Positions 47,942 to 57,498 of a stretch of DNA of 64,000 nt are shown here, in pieces. The translations under genes were made by a program, and so were the position numbers. The stretch's first letter is position 1. Each line of letters begins with the position of its first letter. This DNA comes from an uncultured Rhizobium sp. (GTDB lineage: Bacteria > Pseudomonadota > Alphaproteobacteria > Rhizobiales > Rhizobiaceae): positions 124,001 to 188,000 of the forward strand of contig CAMFHE010000004.1 of assembly GCA_945952045.1 (NCBI GenBank), in the 5' to 3' direction. The notes under the pieces were generated by a model, which worked only from the letters and a program-made list of their open reading frames with translations, was not told where the DNA came from and did no database searches.

Positions 47942-48603
47942 TGCAGGCCACCACCCACAGCGCCGCTTACGAAGGCGGTTTCGAAAGCCCGGTTTTTGGC
48001 GCGCAGGCCGCCTTTCGTTCGGTGATGGACGCCTTGGCGCGGCCGGGCAAGATCGTCGATCTCGGCCACCCGGTTTCGGCCCCCGCGCCGCTGGAAACGG
48101 CCGCCGCCGCTTTCCTTGCAGCGCTTGCCGATTACGACAGCCCCGTCTGGTTCGAGGCGGATGACGCTGAAGCCGCCAGCGCCTGGGTCGAATTCCAGAC
48201 CGGCGCGCCAGTCGTCGGCGATCCGGACAAGGCCGCTTTCGCGGTCCTCGCCAAGGGCAGTGCGGTCGCCAACTGGCGGCGCTTTTCCATCGGCACGGCC
48301 TCCAATCCGGACGCTTCGGCAACGCTGCTGCTGCCGGTCGATGCGCTGGAAGGTGGCGATGAACTGATCCTCACCGGCCCCGGCATCGAGACGCAGGCGC
48401 AGATTGCGCCGCGCGGTCTGCCGGAAGGATTTGTCGCCGCGATGCAGGCCAATGCGGCGCTCTATCCGCTCGGCCTCGATGTTCTTCTCATCTGCGGCAG
48501 CCGGGTTTCGGCCTTGCCGCGCACCACGCGACTACAGCAATTCCAGCAAAAGTGTGAAGCGGTTTTGCGTCCGGAATTGCGACAAGAAACCGACGAGGTC
48601 TGA
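47941..48603 (+). CDS. phnH: PhnH, C-P lyase complex subunit
   Basis: A 220-residue core subunit of C-P lyase that belongs to the PLP-fold-like family without catalytic lysine. The body (FRSVMDALARPGKIVDL, WVEFQTGAPVVGDP, LPRTTRL) is normal. The last 20 or so residues (QQFQQKCEAVLRPELRQE) are encoded by a RIME-like palindrome at 48537-48580, so the gene has been lengthened by a repeat. The start overlaps phnG. Confidence 0.93.
   Translation: MQATTHSAAYEGGFESPVFGAQAAFRSVMDALARPGKIVDLGHPVSAPAPLETAAAAFLAALADYDSPVWFEADDAEAASAWVEFQTGAPVVGDPDKAAFAVLAKGSAVANWRRFSIGTASNPDASATLLLPVDALEGGDELILTGPGIETQAQIAPRGLPEGFVAAMQANAALYPLGLDVLLICGSRVSALPRTTRLQQFQQKCEAVLRPELRQETDEV
48537..48580. repeat. RIME-like palindrome inside the 3' end of phnH
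   Basis: Outer arms GCAATTCC (48537-48544) and GGAATTGC (48573-48580) and inner arms GCAAAA/TTTTGC enclose the AGTGTGAAGCGG core shared with 45758-45802. It forms part of the reading frame of phnH. Confidence 0.75.
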
Positions 48604-48606
48604 TCC

Positions 48607-49704
48607 ATGTATGTTGCGGTGAAGGGTGGCGAAAAGGCCATCGAAAATGCCCATGCGCTGATGGCGGATCGCCGCCGTGGCGACCGTTCCGTGCCGGCGC
48701 TCAGCGTCGAGCAGATCGCCTCGCAATTGTCGCTGGCCGTCGACCGGGTGATGGCCGAAGGCTCGCTCTACGATCCCGAACTCGCCGCCATGGCGGTGCG
48801 CCAGGCGCGCGGCGATCTCATCGAAGCGATCTTCCTGCTGCGCGCCTATCGCACGACGCTGACCCGCTTCGGCAACGCAAAACCGTTGGAAACCAACGCG
48901 ATGCGAATCGAGCGCCGCGTCTCCGCCACCTTCAAGGACATCCCCGGCGGCCAGCTTCTCGGCCCCACTTTCGACTACACCCACCGCCTGATCGATCCGG
49001 CCATGGCCGGTGACGAAGCGGTCGAAGCACCCTTGCGCCGCGCGCGCCCCGATGACACCGCCTGCCCGCGCGTCACCGATATTCTGGACGGTCAGGGCCT
49101 GATCGAGCCGGATGTGCCGGGCGATGCCGAGCCTGCGGACCTGACCCGCAGCCCGACCGCCTATCCGGTCGAGCGCGATCTTCGCCTGCAAGCCTTGGCG
49201 CGCGGCGACGAGGGCTTTCTACTGGCGCTCGGCTATTCCACCCAGCGCGGTTACGGCCGCACCCATCCCTTCGTCGGCGAAATCCGCATCGGCCTGGTCG
49301 ATGTCGAGATCGACGTGCCGGAACTGGGCTTTGCGGTGCGCGCCGGCAGCGTGCGCGTCACCGAATGCCAGATGGTCTCCCAATTCAAGGGCGGGCCGGA
49401 TGGCGAGCCGCGCTTTACACGCGGTTACGGCCTCGTCTTCGGCCAGAGCGAACGCAAGGCGATGGCCGTCAGCCTCGTCGATCGCTCGCTGCGCGCCGAT
49501 GAATTCGGCGAGCAACGTCTGGCGCCGGCGCAGGACGAGGAATTCGTGCTCGAACATTGCGACAACGTCCAGGCGACCGGCTTCGTCGAGCATCTGAAAC
49601 TGCCGCATTACGTCGATTTCCAGGCCGAGCTGGACCTGTTGCGCACCCTGCGCCGCGAAGTCCGCGAAGCAAACGAACAAGCCATCCGCGAGGCCGCAGA
49701 ATGA
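48607..49704 (+). CDS. phnI: PhnI, C-P lyase nucleosidase-like subunit
   Basis: A 365-residue subunit. PhnI, with PhnG, H and L, transfers ribose 5-phosphate from ATP to the phosphonate, displacing adenine. Family stretches include MYVAVKGGEKAIENAHAL, PALSVEQIASQLSLAVDRVM and LGYSTQRGYGRTHPFVGE. It begins 4 bp after phnH and its stop overlaps the phnJ start (ATGA). Confidence 0.95.
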   Translation: MYVAVKGGEKAIENAHALMADRRRGDRSVPALSVEQIASQLSLAVDRVMAEGSLYDPELAAMAVRQARGDLIEAIFLLRAYRTTLTRFGNAKPLETNAMRIERRVSATFKDIPGGQLLGPTFDYTHRLIDPAMAGDEAVEAPLRRARPDDTACPRVTDILDGQGLIEPDVPGDAEPADLTRSPTAYPVERDLRLQALARGDEGFLLALGYSTQRGYGRTHPFVGEIRIGLVDVEIDVPELGFAVRAGSVRVTECQMVSQFKGGPDGEPRFTRGYGLVFGQSERKAMAVSLVDRSLRADEFGEQRLAPAQDEEFVLEHCDNVQATGFVEHLKLPHYVDFQAELDLLRTLRREVREANEQAIREAAE

Positions 49705-50600
49705 GTGCCGCTCCTAGCCTGCCGGCGTATAATTTCGCCTATCTGGACGAACAGACCAAGCGGATGATCCGCCGCGCCATCCTGAAGGCCATTGCCATTC
49801 CCGGCTATCAGGTGCCGTTTGCCTCGCGCGAAATGCCGATGCCCTATGGCTGGGGCACCGGCGGCGTGCAGGTCACCGCCTCGATCCTCGGGCCGGAGGA
49901 CGTGCTGAAGGTCATCGACCAGGGCGCCGACGACACCACCAATGCCGTCTCGATCCGCGCCTTCTTCGCCAAGGTCGCCAATGTCGCGACGACGACCAGC
50001 ACGGTGGATGCGACGATCATCCAGACCCGCCACCGCATTCCCGAAACGCCGCTGCAGGCCGGCCAGACCATCGTCTATCAGGTGCCGATCCCCGAGCCCT
50101 TGCGTTTCCTCGAGCCGCGCGAGACCGAGACCCGCGTCATGCACGGGCTTGCCGAATACGGGCTGATCCACGTCAAGCTTTACGAGGATATCGCCCAGCA
50201 CGGCCATATCGCCACGACCTATGCCTATCCGGTCAAGGTCGAGGGCCGCTATGTGATGGACCCGTCGCCGATCCCGAAATTCGACAATCCGAAGATGCAC
50301 AAATCGCCGGCGCTTCAGCTTTTCGGGGCCGGTCGCGAAAAGCGCATCTATGCGCTGCCGCCGTTTACCGATGTCGTCAGCCTGGATTTCGAGGACCATC
50401 CTTTCCAGGTGCAAAAGTTCTCGTCGCGCTGCGCGCTCTGCGATGCGGCCAACGTCTATCTCGATGAAGTCGTGACCGACGACCGGGGCGGGCGCATGTT
50501 CGTCTGCTCCGACACCGATCATTGCGAAACGCGCCGCACTGACGGCCATCGCGGCCCCGGCCTGCCCGAAACGAGCGAATTGCAGGAGGCCGCCGAATGA
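49701..50600 (+). CDS. phnJ: PhnJ, radical SAM C-P lyase
   Basis: A 299-residue radical-SAM enzyme that breaks the C-P bond of ribose-phosphonate to give methane (or alkane) and cyclic ribose phosphate. The Fe-S cysteines follow CX2CX21CX5C, at about residues 244, 247, 269 and 275 (RCALCDAANVYL, MFVCSDTDHC), three residues later than in E. coli. The start is fixed by the ATGA overlap with phnI. Confidence 0.95.
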   Translation: MSAAPSLPAYNFAYLDEQTKRMIRRAILKAIAIPGYQVPFASREMPMPYGWGTGGVQVTASILGPEDVLKVIDQGADDTTNAVSIRAFFAKVANVATTTSTVDATIIQTRHRIPETPLQAGQTIVYQVPIPEPLRFLEPRETETRVMHGLAEYGLIHVKLYEDIAQHGHIATTYAYPVKVEGRYVMDPSPIPKFDNPKMHKSPALQLFGAGREKRIYALPPFTDVVSLDFEDHPFQVQKFSSRCALCDAANVYLDEVVTDDRGGRMFVCSDTDHCETRRTDGHRGPGLPETSELQEAAE

Positions 50601-51373
50601 GCGCCGCGCCCATCCTTTCCGTCACCGATCTCGAACGCCGCTATGGCAATTTCATCGGCTGCACCGGCGTTTCCTTCGATGTCTTCCCCGGCGAAGTCAT
50701 CGCCATCGTCGGTGAATCCGGCTCCGGTAAGACGACGCTGCTGAACTGCATTTCCGGCCGGCTGGAGCGCAGCGCCGGCCACATCCGCTACCGGATGCGC
50801 GACGGCCGCTTTCCCGATCTTGGCGATCTCACCGAGGCCGAACGCCGTTTCCTGATGCGCACCGATTGGGGTTTCGTCCACCAGAATCCGGCCGATGGCC
50901 TCAGGATGCGCGTTTCGGCCGGCGCCAATGTCGGCGAGCGGCTGATGGCCGTCGGCGAGCGCCATTACGGCAATATCCGCCAGACGGCGACGGACTGGCT
51001 GGAGCGTGTGGAAATCGCAGCATCGCGGATCGACGACCAGCCGGTCGCCTTTTCCGGCGGCATGCGCCAGCGCCTGCAGATCGCCCGCAACCTCGTCACC
51101 CATCCGCGCCTGATCTTCATGGACGAGCCGACCGGCGGCCTCGATGTCTCCGTCCAGGCGCGCGTGCTCGATCTGTTGCGCATGCTGGTCTCCGATCTCG
51201 GCCTCTCGGTCGTCATCGTCACCCATGACCTCGCCGTCGCGCGGCTCCTGTCGCAGCGCATGATCGTCATGAAGAGCGGCCGCATCGTCGAGCAGGGGCT
51301 GACCGACCGCGTGCTGGACGATCCGCATCATCCCTATACGCAACTGCTCGTCGCCTCGATCCCGGAGAGCTGA
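50597..51373 (+). CDS. phnK: PhnK, C-P lyase ABC-type ATPase
   Basis: A 258-residue ATPase of the ABC class that binds the C-P lyase core. Walker A is GESGSGKT (residues about 40-47), the signature is FSGGMRQRLQIARN and Walker B is LIFMDEP. It has no membrane partner; its job is structural or regulatory in the lyase complex. ATGA overlap with phnJ. Confidence 0.93.
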   Translation: MSAAPILSVTDLERRYGNFIGCTGVSFDVFPGEVIAIVGESGSGKTTLLNCISGRLERSAGHIRYRMRDGRFPDLGDLTEAERRFLMRTDWGFVHQNPADGLRMRVSAGANVGERLMAVGERHYGNIRQTATDWLERVEIAASRIDDQPVAFSGGMRQRLQIARNLVTHPRLIFMDEPTGGLDVSVQARVLDLLRMLVSDLGLSVVIVTHDLAVARLLSQRMIVMKSGRIVEQGLTDRVLDDPHHPYTQLLVASIPES

Positions 51374-51374
51374 A

Positions 51375-52103
51375 ATGATCAAAGCACTCGATATCGAACC
51401 GCTGCTCTGCGTCGATGGCGTCAGAAAATCCTTCACCATGCATCTGCGCGGCGGCATCCAGTTGCCGGTGGTCGAGAATGTCTCGTTCCGGCTTGTCCCC
51501 GGCGAATGCGTCGTGCTCGGCGGCCCCTCGGGCGTCGGCAAGTCCTCGATCCTGCGCATGGTCTACGGCAATTATGCCGTCGATGGCGGCTCGATCTTGG
51601 TGCGCGACCGGGCGACCGGCGAGATGGCCGATCTCGCCACCGGCGATCCGCGCGTCATTCTCGACCTGCGCCGCGACAGCATCGGCTATGTCAGCCAGTT
51701 CCTGCGCGCGGTGCCGCGCGTCAGCGCGCTCGATGTCGTCGCCGAACCCCTGATCGCCCGTGGCGTCGATCGCGCCGTCGCGACATCGAGGGCTGGCGAA
51801 ATGCTGGAGCGGCTGCATCTGCCATCCGCTCTGTTCTCCCTGCCGCCGGCCACCTTCTCCGGTGGCGAGAAGCAGCGCGTCAACATCGCCCGCGGCTTCA
51901 TCACCGATCATCCGGTGTTGCTGCTCGACGAGCCGACCGCTTCGCTCGACGCCGCCAATCGCGACATCGTCGTTTCGATGATCCGCGAGAAGCTGGACGA
52001 CGGCACCGCAATTCTCGGCATTTTCCATGACATTCCGGTGCGCGAGGCGGTGGCGACCCGCATCGTCGACGTCTCCGCCTTCTCCGCCCGAAAGGCCGCC
52101 TGA
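51375..52103 (+). CDS. phnL: PhnL, C-P lyase ABC-type ATPase
   Basis: A 242-residue ATPase of the same type as PhnK, with Walker [11 protein letters not shown], signature [14 protein letters not shown] and Walker B LLLDEP. It assists PhnI in forming the ribosyl-phosphonate intermediate. It begins 1 bp after the phnK stop, and its own stop overlaps the next start (TGATG). Confidence 0.93.
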   Translation: MIKALDIEPLLCVDGVRKSFTMHLRGGIQLPVVENVSFRLVPGECVVLGGPSGVGKSSILRMVYGNYAVDGGSILVRDRATGEMADLATGDPRVILDLRRDSIGYVSQFLRAVPRVSALDVVAEPLIARGVDRAVATSRAGEMLERLHLPSALFSLPPATFSGGEKQRVNIARGFITDHPVLLLDEPTASLDAANRDIVVSMIREKLDDGTAILGIFHDIPVREAVATRIVDVSAFSARKAA

Positions 52104-52756
52104 TGCCCAAGCTTTCCGAACATAACCCGTTGATCCACACCACCGCCGAGGTGCATGCCTCCACACTTGGCCGCTATGTCGAGATCGAGGCGCGCTCGCG
52201 CCTCTCCGAGACCGAGCTTGGCGACTATTCCTATGTCATGCAGGATTGCGCCATCTGGTGCGCCCGCATCGGCAAGTTCGTCAACATCGCCTCCGCCGTG
52301 CGCATCAACGCCACCAACCATCCGACCTGGCGGCCGACGCTGCACCATTTCACCTATCGCGCCGGCGATTATTTCGAGGGCGCCGAGGACGAGGTGGATT
52401 TCTTCGAATGGCGGCGCGGCAATGCCGTCGGCATCGGCCATGACGTCTGGATCGGCCACGGGGCGACCATCCTGCCGGGCGTTTCGGTTGGCAATGGCGC
52501 GGTGATCGGGGCCGGCGCGGTGGTTTCGCGCGATGTCGCGCCCTACACCATCGTCGGCGGCGTGCCGGCGAAACTCATCCGTCAGCGCTTCGAAACCGCC
52601 ATCGGCAACCGCATGGATGCGCTGGCCTGGTGGGACTGGTCGCATGACCGCCTGTTTGCGGCACTCGACGATTTTCGCACGATGACGACAGAGGCTTTCC
52701 TCGATCGCTACGAGGTCGAGGCTTCATCGAACCGTCATCAAACCGTCGTCGCCTAG
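52103..52756 (+). CDS. Phosphonate-operon hexapeptide-repeat acetyltransferase-like protein
   Basis: A 217-residue left-handed beta-helix protein. Hexapeptide repeats ([39 protein letters not shown]) form the core, with conserved HIS and W residues of the active site in the DapH/GlmU/CAT-like family. Homologues occur in phn operons at exactly this place between phnL and phnC. The role is unproven; it may acetylate an aminoalkylphosphonate, which would be functionally like PhnO although unrelated in fold. Confidence 0.85.
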   Translation: MPKLSEHNPLIHTTAEVHASTLGRYVEIEARSRLSETELGDYSYVMQDCAIWCARIGKFVNIASAVRINATNHPTWRPTLHHFTYRAGDYFEGAEDEVDFFEWRRGNAVGIGHDVWIGHGATILPGVSVGNGAVIGAGAVVSRDVAPYTIVGGVPAKLIRQRFETAIGNRMDALAWWDWSHDRLFAALDDFRTMTTEAFLDRYEVEASSNRHQTVVA

Positions 52757-52800
52757 TCACCTGCTTCACCTAAAGCCACTGAAACCGGAGACCTTGAGAC

Positions 52801-53640
52801 ATGCCTGCAATCAGCGTTTTCAATCTCTCGAAACAATATGGCCAGACGCGCGCACTTGACGATGTCAGCCTCGAGCTGCAGCGCGGCGAAATGGTGGCGC
52901 TGATCGGCGCATCCGGCTCGGGCAAGAGCACGCTGATCCGCCATATCGCCGGTCTCGAGACCGGCGACGGGCAGGGCGGCAAGGTGAGCGTGCTCGGCGA
53001 GGTCTCGCAGCAGGCGGGCCGCCTCAATCGCTCGCGACGACGCGGCCGCGTCGCCGTCATCTTCCAGCAGTTCAATCTCGTCGGCCGCCTGTCGGTGCTG
53101 ACGAATGTGCTGATCGGCAATCTCGGCCGGGTGCCGCGCTGGCGCGGCACGCTCGGCATCTTCAATGCGAGCGAGAAGGACAGGGCGCGCGAGGCGCTGA
53201 CCCGCGTCGGCATCGGCCATGTCGCCGCGCAGCGCTCCTCGACGCTCTCGGGCGGCCAGCAGCAGCGCGCCGCAATCGCCCGCACGCTGGTGCAGCAGGC
53301 GGAGATCCTGATCGCCGACGAGCCGATCTCGGCGCTCGATCCCTCGGCTGCCCGTCGCGTCATGGACGTGCTGGCCGATATCAACAGCCAGGAGGGCATC
53401 ACCGTCCTCGTTTCGCTGCATCAGGTCGAATATGCGCGGCGCTATTGCCGCCGCACGATCGCCATGCGCGATGGCCGCATCGTTTTCGACGGGCCGTCCA
53501 CGGCCCTCACCAATGCTTTCCTGGCCGAGCTTTACGGCAACGCCTCGGAGGAACTGGTTTTGCCGGATGCACCGGCAGAACCGCATGCCGGCTTCGCGCC
53601 GGTCGCCAGACAGACCGTGCCGGTCCCAGAGACCGCCTGA
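52801..53640 (+). CDS. phnC: PhnC, phosphonate ABC transporter ATPase
   Basis: A 279-residue ABC ATPase for phosphonate uptake. Walker A GASGSGKS at residues about 38-45, signature [14 protein letters not shown], Walker B ILIADEP and a C-terminal extension. It starts 44 bp after the hexapeptide gene and is followed by phnD and phnE, its transport partners. Confidence 0.94.
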   Translation: MPAISVFNLSKQYGQTRALDDVSLELQRGEMVALIGASGSGKSTLIRHIAGLETGDGQGGKVSVLGEVSQQAGRLNRSRRRGRVAVIFQQFNLVGRLSVLTNVLIGNLGRVPRWRGTLGIFNASEKDRAREALTRVGIGHVAAQRSSTLSGGQQQRAAIARTLVQQAEILIADEPISALDPSAARRVMDVLADINSQEGITVLVSLHQVEYARRYCRRTIAMRDGRIVFDGPSTALTNAFLAELYGNASEELVLPDAPAEPHAGFAPVARQTVPVPETA

Positions 53641-53672
53641 CCAACGCCTGACTCAAAACTCGGAGAACTACA

Positions 53673-54659
53673 ATGAACGCGATCCTGAAAAGCGTTGCGG
53701 CGATGTCGCTCGCCTGCCTGATGTCGACGACCGCCATGGCTGCCGACGTCATCAACTTCGGCATCATCTCGACCGAATCCCAGCAGAACCTCAAGACCCA
53801 GTGGGAACCGCTGCTGAAGGCGATGACCGAAAAGACCGGTCTCGAAGTCAAGCCGTTCTTCGCTTCCGACTATGCCGGCATCATCGAAGGCATGCGCTTC
53901 GGCAAGGTGCAGATGGCCTGGTACGGCAACAAGTCGGCCATGGAAGCCGTCGACCGCGCCGATGGCGAAGTCTTCGTGCAGAGCGTTCCGGTCGGCGGCG
54001 AGCCGGGCTACTGGTCGGTCATCATCGTGCCGAAGGATTCCCCGATCCAGACCGTCGACGAACTCCTGAAGTGCGACCAGTCGCTGAACTTCGGCCTCGG
54101 CGATCCGAACTCCACCTCGGGCTATCTCGTTCCGATGACCTTCGTCTTCGGCGCCAAGAGCATCGACCCGAAGTCCTGCTTCAAGAACGTCACCAACGCC
54201 AACCATGAAACCAACGCCATGGCTGTCGCCAACAAGCAGGTCGACGCTGCCGCCAACAACACCGAGAACATGGCGCTGATCAAGCAGAACCAGCCCAAGG
54301 CTTTCGAAAACATCCGCGAAATCTGGCGTTCGCCGCTGATCCCGTCCGACCCGATCGTCTGGCGCAAGGATCTCTCGGAAGGCGACAAGGAAAAGATCCG
54401 CGACTTCTTCCTGACCTACGGCACCGAAAGGTCGACCGGCAATGTCGCTGAAGAAAAGGCCGTTCTGGCCGGCCTGAAGTGGGCGCCGTTCCGCGCTTCC
54501 ACCGACAAGCAGCTGCTGCCGATCCGCGTCATGGAAATCTCCAAGTCGATTTCCAAGGTCCAGGCCGATGCCTCCATGGCCGAAGACGCCAAGAAGGCCA
54601 AGCTGGACGAGCTGAACGCCCAGAAGGCCAAGTACGAAGCCGAACTGGCTGCCGGCTGA
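53673..54659 (+). CDS. phnD: PhnD, phosphonate-binding periplasmic protein
   Basis: A 328-residue binding protein. The signal peptide is [20 protein letters not shown] (cleavage near AMA-A), and the mature protein is a class-2 binding protein with [18 protein letters not shown] and [17 protein letters not shown], the phosphonate pocket signature. It delivers ligand to PhnE. The codon use is the most GC-biased of the operon, as usual for an abundant binding protein. A strong intercistronic hairpin follows its stop. Confidence 0.95.
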   Translation: MNAILKSVAAMSLACLMSTTAMAADVINFGIISTESQQNLKTQWEPLLKAMTEKTGLEVKPFFASDYAGIIEGMRFGKVQMAWYGNKSAMEAVDRADGEVFVQSVPVGGEPGYWSVIIVPKDSPIQTVDELLKCDQSLNFGLGDPNSTSGYLVPMTFVFGAKSIDPKSCFKNVTNANHETNAMAVANKQVDAAANNTENMALIKQNQPKAFENIREIWRSPLIPSDPIVWRKDLSEGDKEKIRDFFLTYGTERSTGNVAEEKAVLAGLKWAPFRASTDKQLLPIRVMEISKSISKVQADASMAEDAKKAKLDELNAQKAKYEAELAAG

Positions 54660-54668
54660 TAATCCCGG

Positions 54669-54695
54669 CGGGGAGGCGGCTTTCACGCCTTCCCG
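54669..54695 (+). promoter_or_regulatory. Intercistronic hairpin between phnD and phnE
   Basis: CGGGGAGGCG (54669-54678) pairs with CGCCTTCCCG (54686-54695) in ten bp including one G-U, around a 7-base loop, 10 bp after the phnD stop. With no T-tract it is unlikely to terminate; it probably stabilises the phnD end of the mRNA. Confidence 0.55.
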
Positions 54696-54739
54696 CACCT
54701 TTTCCGAGCCGCAAAGCGACAAGCGACGGAACGAGAACG

Positions 54740-55558
54740 ATGGCAATGAACAATCAGACCGCTTTGTCGGGCAAGACCGCCCGCCCGGAGAGCCCGCCCA
54801 TGCCCGGCCGGGCGCGCAATTACACGCTGATGGCGGCGCTGGCGCTGCTTCTGGCCTTCAGCTGGAACCCGGCGGAAATGCACCGCTGGACCTATCTGTT
54901 CAGCGATTCCGGCAATATGGTCGAATATGCCTCCGGCTTCCTGCGGCCCGATTTCAAGGATTGGCGTTTCTATCTCGAGGAGATGGTGATCACCATCCAG
55001 ATCGCGCTGTGGGGCACGTTCCTCGCCGTGCTGCTGTCGATCCCGTTCGGCATTCTCTCCGCCCACAACATGGCGCCCTGGTGGGTGTTGCAGCCGGTGC
55101 GCCGCCTGATGGACCTGTTCCGCGCCATTCATGAGGTGGTGTTTGCGGTGCTGTTCGTCGTCGCCGTCGGCCTTGGCCCGTTTGCCGGCGTCATGGCGCT
55201 GTTCATCCACACGACCGGCATTCTCGCAAAGCTGTTTTCCGAAGCCGTCGAAGCCATCGACCCGCGTCCCGTCGAGGCGATCCGCACCACCGGCGCCTCG
55301 CGCATGCAGCAGGTGATCTTCGGCGTCATTCCGCAGGTGCTTCCGCTGTGGATGTCCTTCTCGCTCTACCGTCTCGAATCCAACGTCCGCTCCGCCACCG
55401 TGCTCGGCATCATCGGCGCCGGCGGCATCGGGCAGGTTTTGTTCGAATCCATCCGCGCCTTCTATTACCCGCAGGCCGCCGCCATCCTCATCATCGTGAT
55501 CGCCACCGTGACGATCATGGACCTGATCTCGCAACAGCTTCGCAAGCTGGCGATCTGA
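54740..55558 (+). CDS. phnE: PhnE, phosphonate ABC transporter permease
   Basis: A 272-residue permease with about six transmembrane helices. The cytoplasmic EAA loop, which contacts PhnC, is [21 protein letters not shown] long polar N-terminus (about 28 residues) precedes the first helix at [15 protein letters not shown]. It is a single PhnE rather than the two-permease form of some rhizobia. The start at 54740 was chosen over longer readings because these overlap phnD. Confidence 0.93.
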   Translation: MAMNNQTALSGKTARPESPPMPGRARNYTLMAALALLLAFSWNPAEMHRWTYLFSDSGNMVEYASGFLRPDFKDWRFYLEEMVITIQIALWGTFLAVLLSIPFGILSAHNMAPWWVLQPVRRLMDLFRAIHEVVFAVLFVVAVGLGPFAGVMALFIHTTGILAKLFSEAVEAIDPRPVEAIRTTGASRMQQVIFGVIPQVLPLWMSFSLYRLESNVRSATVLGIIGAGGIGQVLFESIRAFYYPQAAAILIIVIATVTIMDLISQQLRKLAI

Positions 55559-55586
55559 GACCGCATCGAAAGCCGGAATATCCCCG

Positions 55587-56726
55587 ATGACCAAAGAACA
55601 GATTTTCACCAATGCCCTCATCGTCCTGCCCGACGCCATGCTTCACGGCACCCTCGTGCTGCGCGACGGCAAGATCGCCGATCTCAGCGAAGGCGCAAGC
55701 GCGGCCGGCGAAGACTTCGGCGGCGATATCCTGATGCCCGGTTGCGTCGAGCTGCATACCGACCATCTCGAAACCCATCTGCAGCCGCGTCCCAAGGTGC
55801 GCTGGAACCTCGACGCCGCCCTTCAGGCCCATGACGGCCAGATCGCCACCTCCGGCATCACCACCGTCTTCGATGCGCTGCGCGTCGGGCTGGAGGGCGA
55901 TACCGAATTCGGCGCCGGCGACATGTCGGCCATGGCTGGCACGATTACCGAAGCCGCCAACGCAAACCGGCTGCGCGCCGAGCATTTCATCCATCTGCGC
56001 TGCGAAGTCTCGGTCGGCGATGTCGTCGATCATTTCGACACCTTCCGCGACAATGATCGCGTGCGCCTCGCCTCGCTGATGGACCATGCGCCGGGCCAAC
56101 GGCAATTCGTCAGCCTCGATGCCTACCGCATCTATTACCAGGGCAAGAAGAAGCTTTCGGACGAACAGTTCGCGCTCTACGCCGCCCGCCGCGTCGCCGA
56201 ATCCGAAGCCAACTCGGAGCGCAACCGCAACCTGATCGCGGCGCGCTGCCAGGCGGCCGGCATCCCCATGGCCTCGCATGACGACGCCACCGCCGCCCAT
56301 GTCGAGGAAAGCATCGATCTCGGCATTGCGCTGGCCGAATTCCCGACCACGGTCGAGGCGGCCGTACTGTCGCGCAAGGCGGGTCTCAAGGTGCTGATGG
56401 GCGCGCCGAACGTGGTGCGCGGCGGTTCGCATTCCGGCAATGTCTCGGCCATCGAGCTGCTGCGCGCCGGCGCGCTCGATATCCTCTCCTCCGATTACGT
56501 GCCGTTCAGCCTCGTGCAGGCCGCCTTCCTTCTGGCCGATCAGGCCGAAGTGCCGCTTCCCGATGCCGTGCGCCTGATCACCGCCAATCCGGCCGAAGCC
56601 GCCGGCCTGCACGATCGCGGCCGTATCGAGACGGGCCGTCGCGCCGATCTCGTGCGCATCCGCCGCAATGACGGCTTGCCGCCGCAGGTGGCCGGCGTCT
56701 GGCGCGAAGGACGGCGCGTTGCATAA
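55587..56726 (+). CDS. phnM: PhnM, ribosyl-phosphonate-triphosphate pyrophosphatase
   Basis: A 379-residue amidohydrolase-fold enzyme that removes diphosphate from ribosyl 1-phosphonate 5-triphosphate before PhnJ acts. The metal pattern includes GCVELHTDHLETHLQPRP (H, H) and EFPTTVEAAVLSRKAG with a later aspartate in ILSSDYVP. It follows phnE by 28 bp and overlaps phnN by 8 bp. Confidence 0.94.
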   Translation: MTKEQIFTNALIVLPDAMLHGTLVLRDGKIADLSEGASAAGEDFGGDILMPGCVELHTDHLETHLQPRPKVRWNLDAALQAHDGQIATSGITTVFDALRVGLEGDTEFGAGDMSAMAGTITEAANANRLRAEHFIHLRCEVSVGDVVDHFDTFRDNDRVRLASLMDHAPGQRQFVSLDAYRIYYQGKKKLSDEQFALYAARRVAESEANSERNRNLIAARCQAAGIPMASHDDATAAHVEESIDLGIALAEFPTTVEAAVLSRKAGLKVLMGAPNVVRGGSHSGNVSAIELLRAGALDILSSDYVPFSLVQAAFLLADQAEVPLPDAVRLITANPAEAAGLHDRGRIETGRRADLVRIRRNDGLPPQVAGVWREGRRVA

Positions 56727-57345
56727 GGCGCTGTCAGACGATGCGGGTCTCGGCTTTGCCACCGAGGCGCCGCGCGCCCGGGCGCAGGGGCGCTTCGTCG
56801 CCGTCGTCGGCCCGAGCGGGGCTGGCAAGGACACTGTCCTGAAGGCGGCGGCAGAGGCGCTGGCGGACGATGCCGGCGTGCATTTCGTACGCCGCGTCAT
56901 CACTCGCGAGGCGGATACGGCTTCCGAAGGTCACGCGACGCTTTCGCCGGATGCCTTCCTGGAAGCCCGCGAGCGCGGCGACTTCTGCCTGAGCTGGGGC
57001 GCGCATGGCCTGTTTTACGGCCTGCCGGCTGACATCGACGCGCGGCTGGAGGCGGGCGAGACCGTCATCGCCAACCTGTCGCGCACGGCGCTAGCCGATG
57101 CCGCCCGACGCTTCGGCGCGGTCGCCGTCGTCGAGATCACCGCACGGCCGGAGATCTTGGCCGCCCGCATCGCAGGGCGTGGCCGCGAGGATAGCGCCTC
57201 CGCCACCGCCCGCGTGGCGCGCCGTGTCGAAATAGACCTGCGCGAGGCCGCCGACACCTATCTGCGGCTCGACAATTCCGATGCGCTGGAACCCACCGTC
57301 GACGCCTTCGTCGCCTATCTGCGGCAGCTTTCCCGCGTTGCGTGA
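56719..57345 (+). CDS. phnN: PhnN, ribose 1,5-bisphosphokinase
   Basis: A 208-residue P-loop kinase that makes PRPP from ribose 1,5-bisphosphate. Walker A is VGPSGAGKDTVL (residues about 28-39) and the lid region is RVITREADTASEGH. It starts with TTG at 56719, set by GAAGGA; no ATG or GTG is suitably placed. It closes the operon. phnP, for the cyclic phosphodiesterase step, is not in the window. Confidence 0.92.
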   Translation: MHKALSDDAGLGFATEAPRARAQGRFVAVVGPSGAGKDTVLKAAAEALADDAGVHFVRRVITREADTASEGHATLSPDAFLEARERGDFCLSWGAHGLFYGLPADIDARLEAGETVIANLSRTALADAARRFGAVAVVEITARPEILAARIAGRGREDSASATARVARRVEIDLREAADTYLRLDNSDALEPTVDAFVAYLRQLSRVA

Positions 57346-57498
57346 GCGACTTCGCAAGCGCCGCAATTCTAAGGGGCGCGGGCAGTCGTTTCATTCGCAT
57401 TGCAGCAGATTTCACAAAAGCTTCTTGCCCCGTTCGGGATTGCTTAACCCCGCAATGGTGTAAGCCGGGAGGTGTTCAAACAGCCCGGAGCCCGCAGC

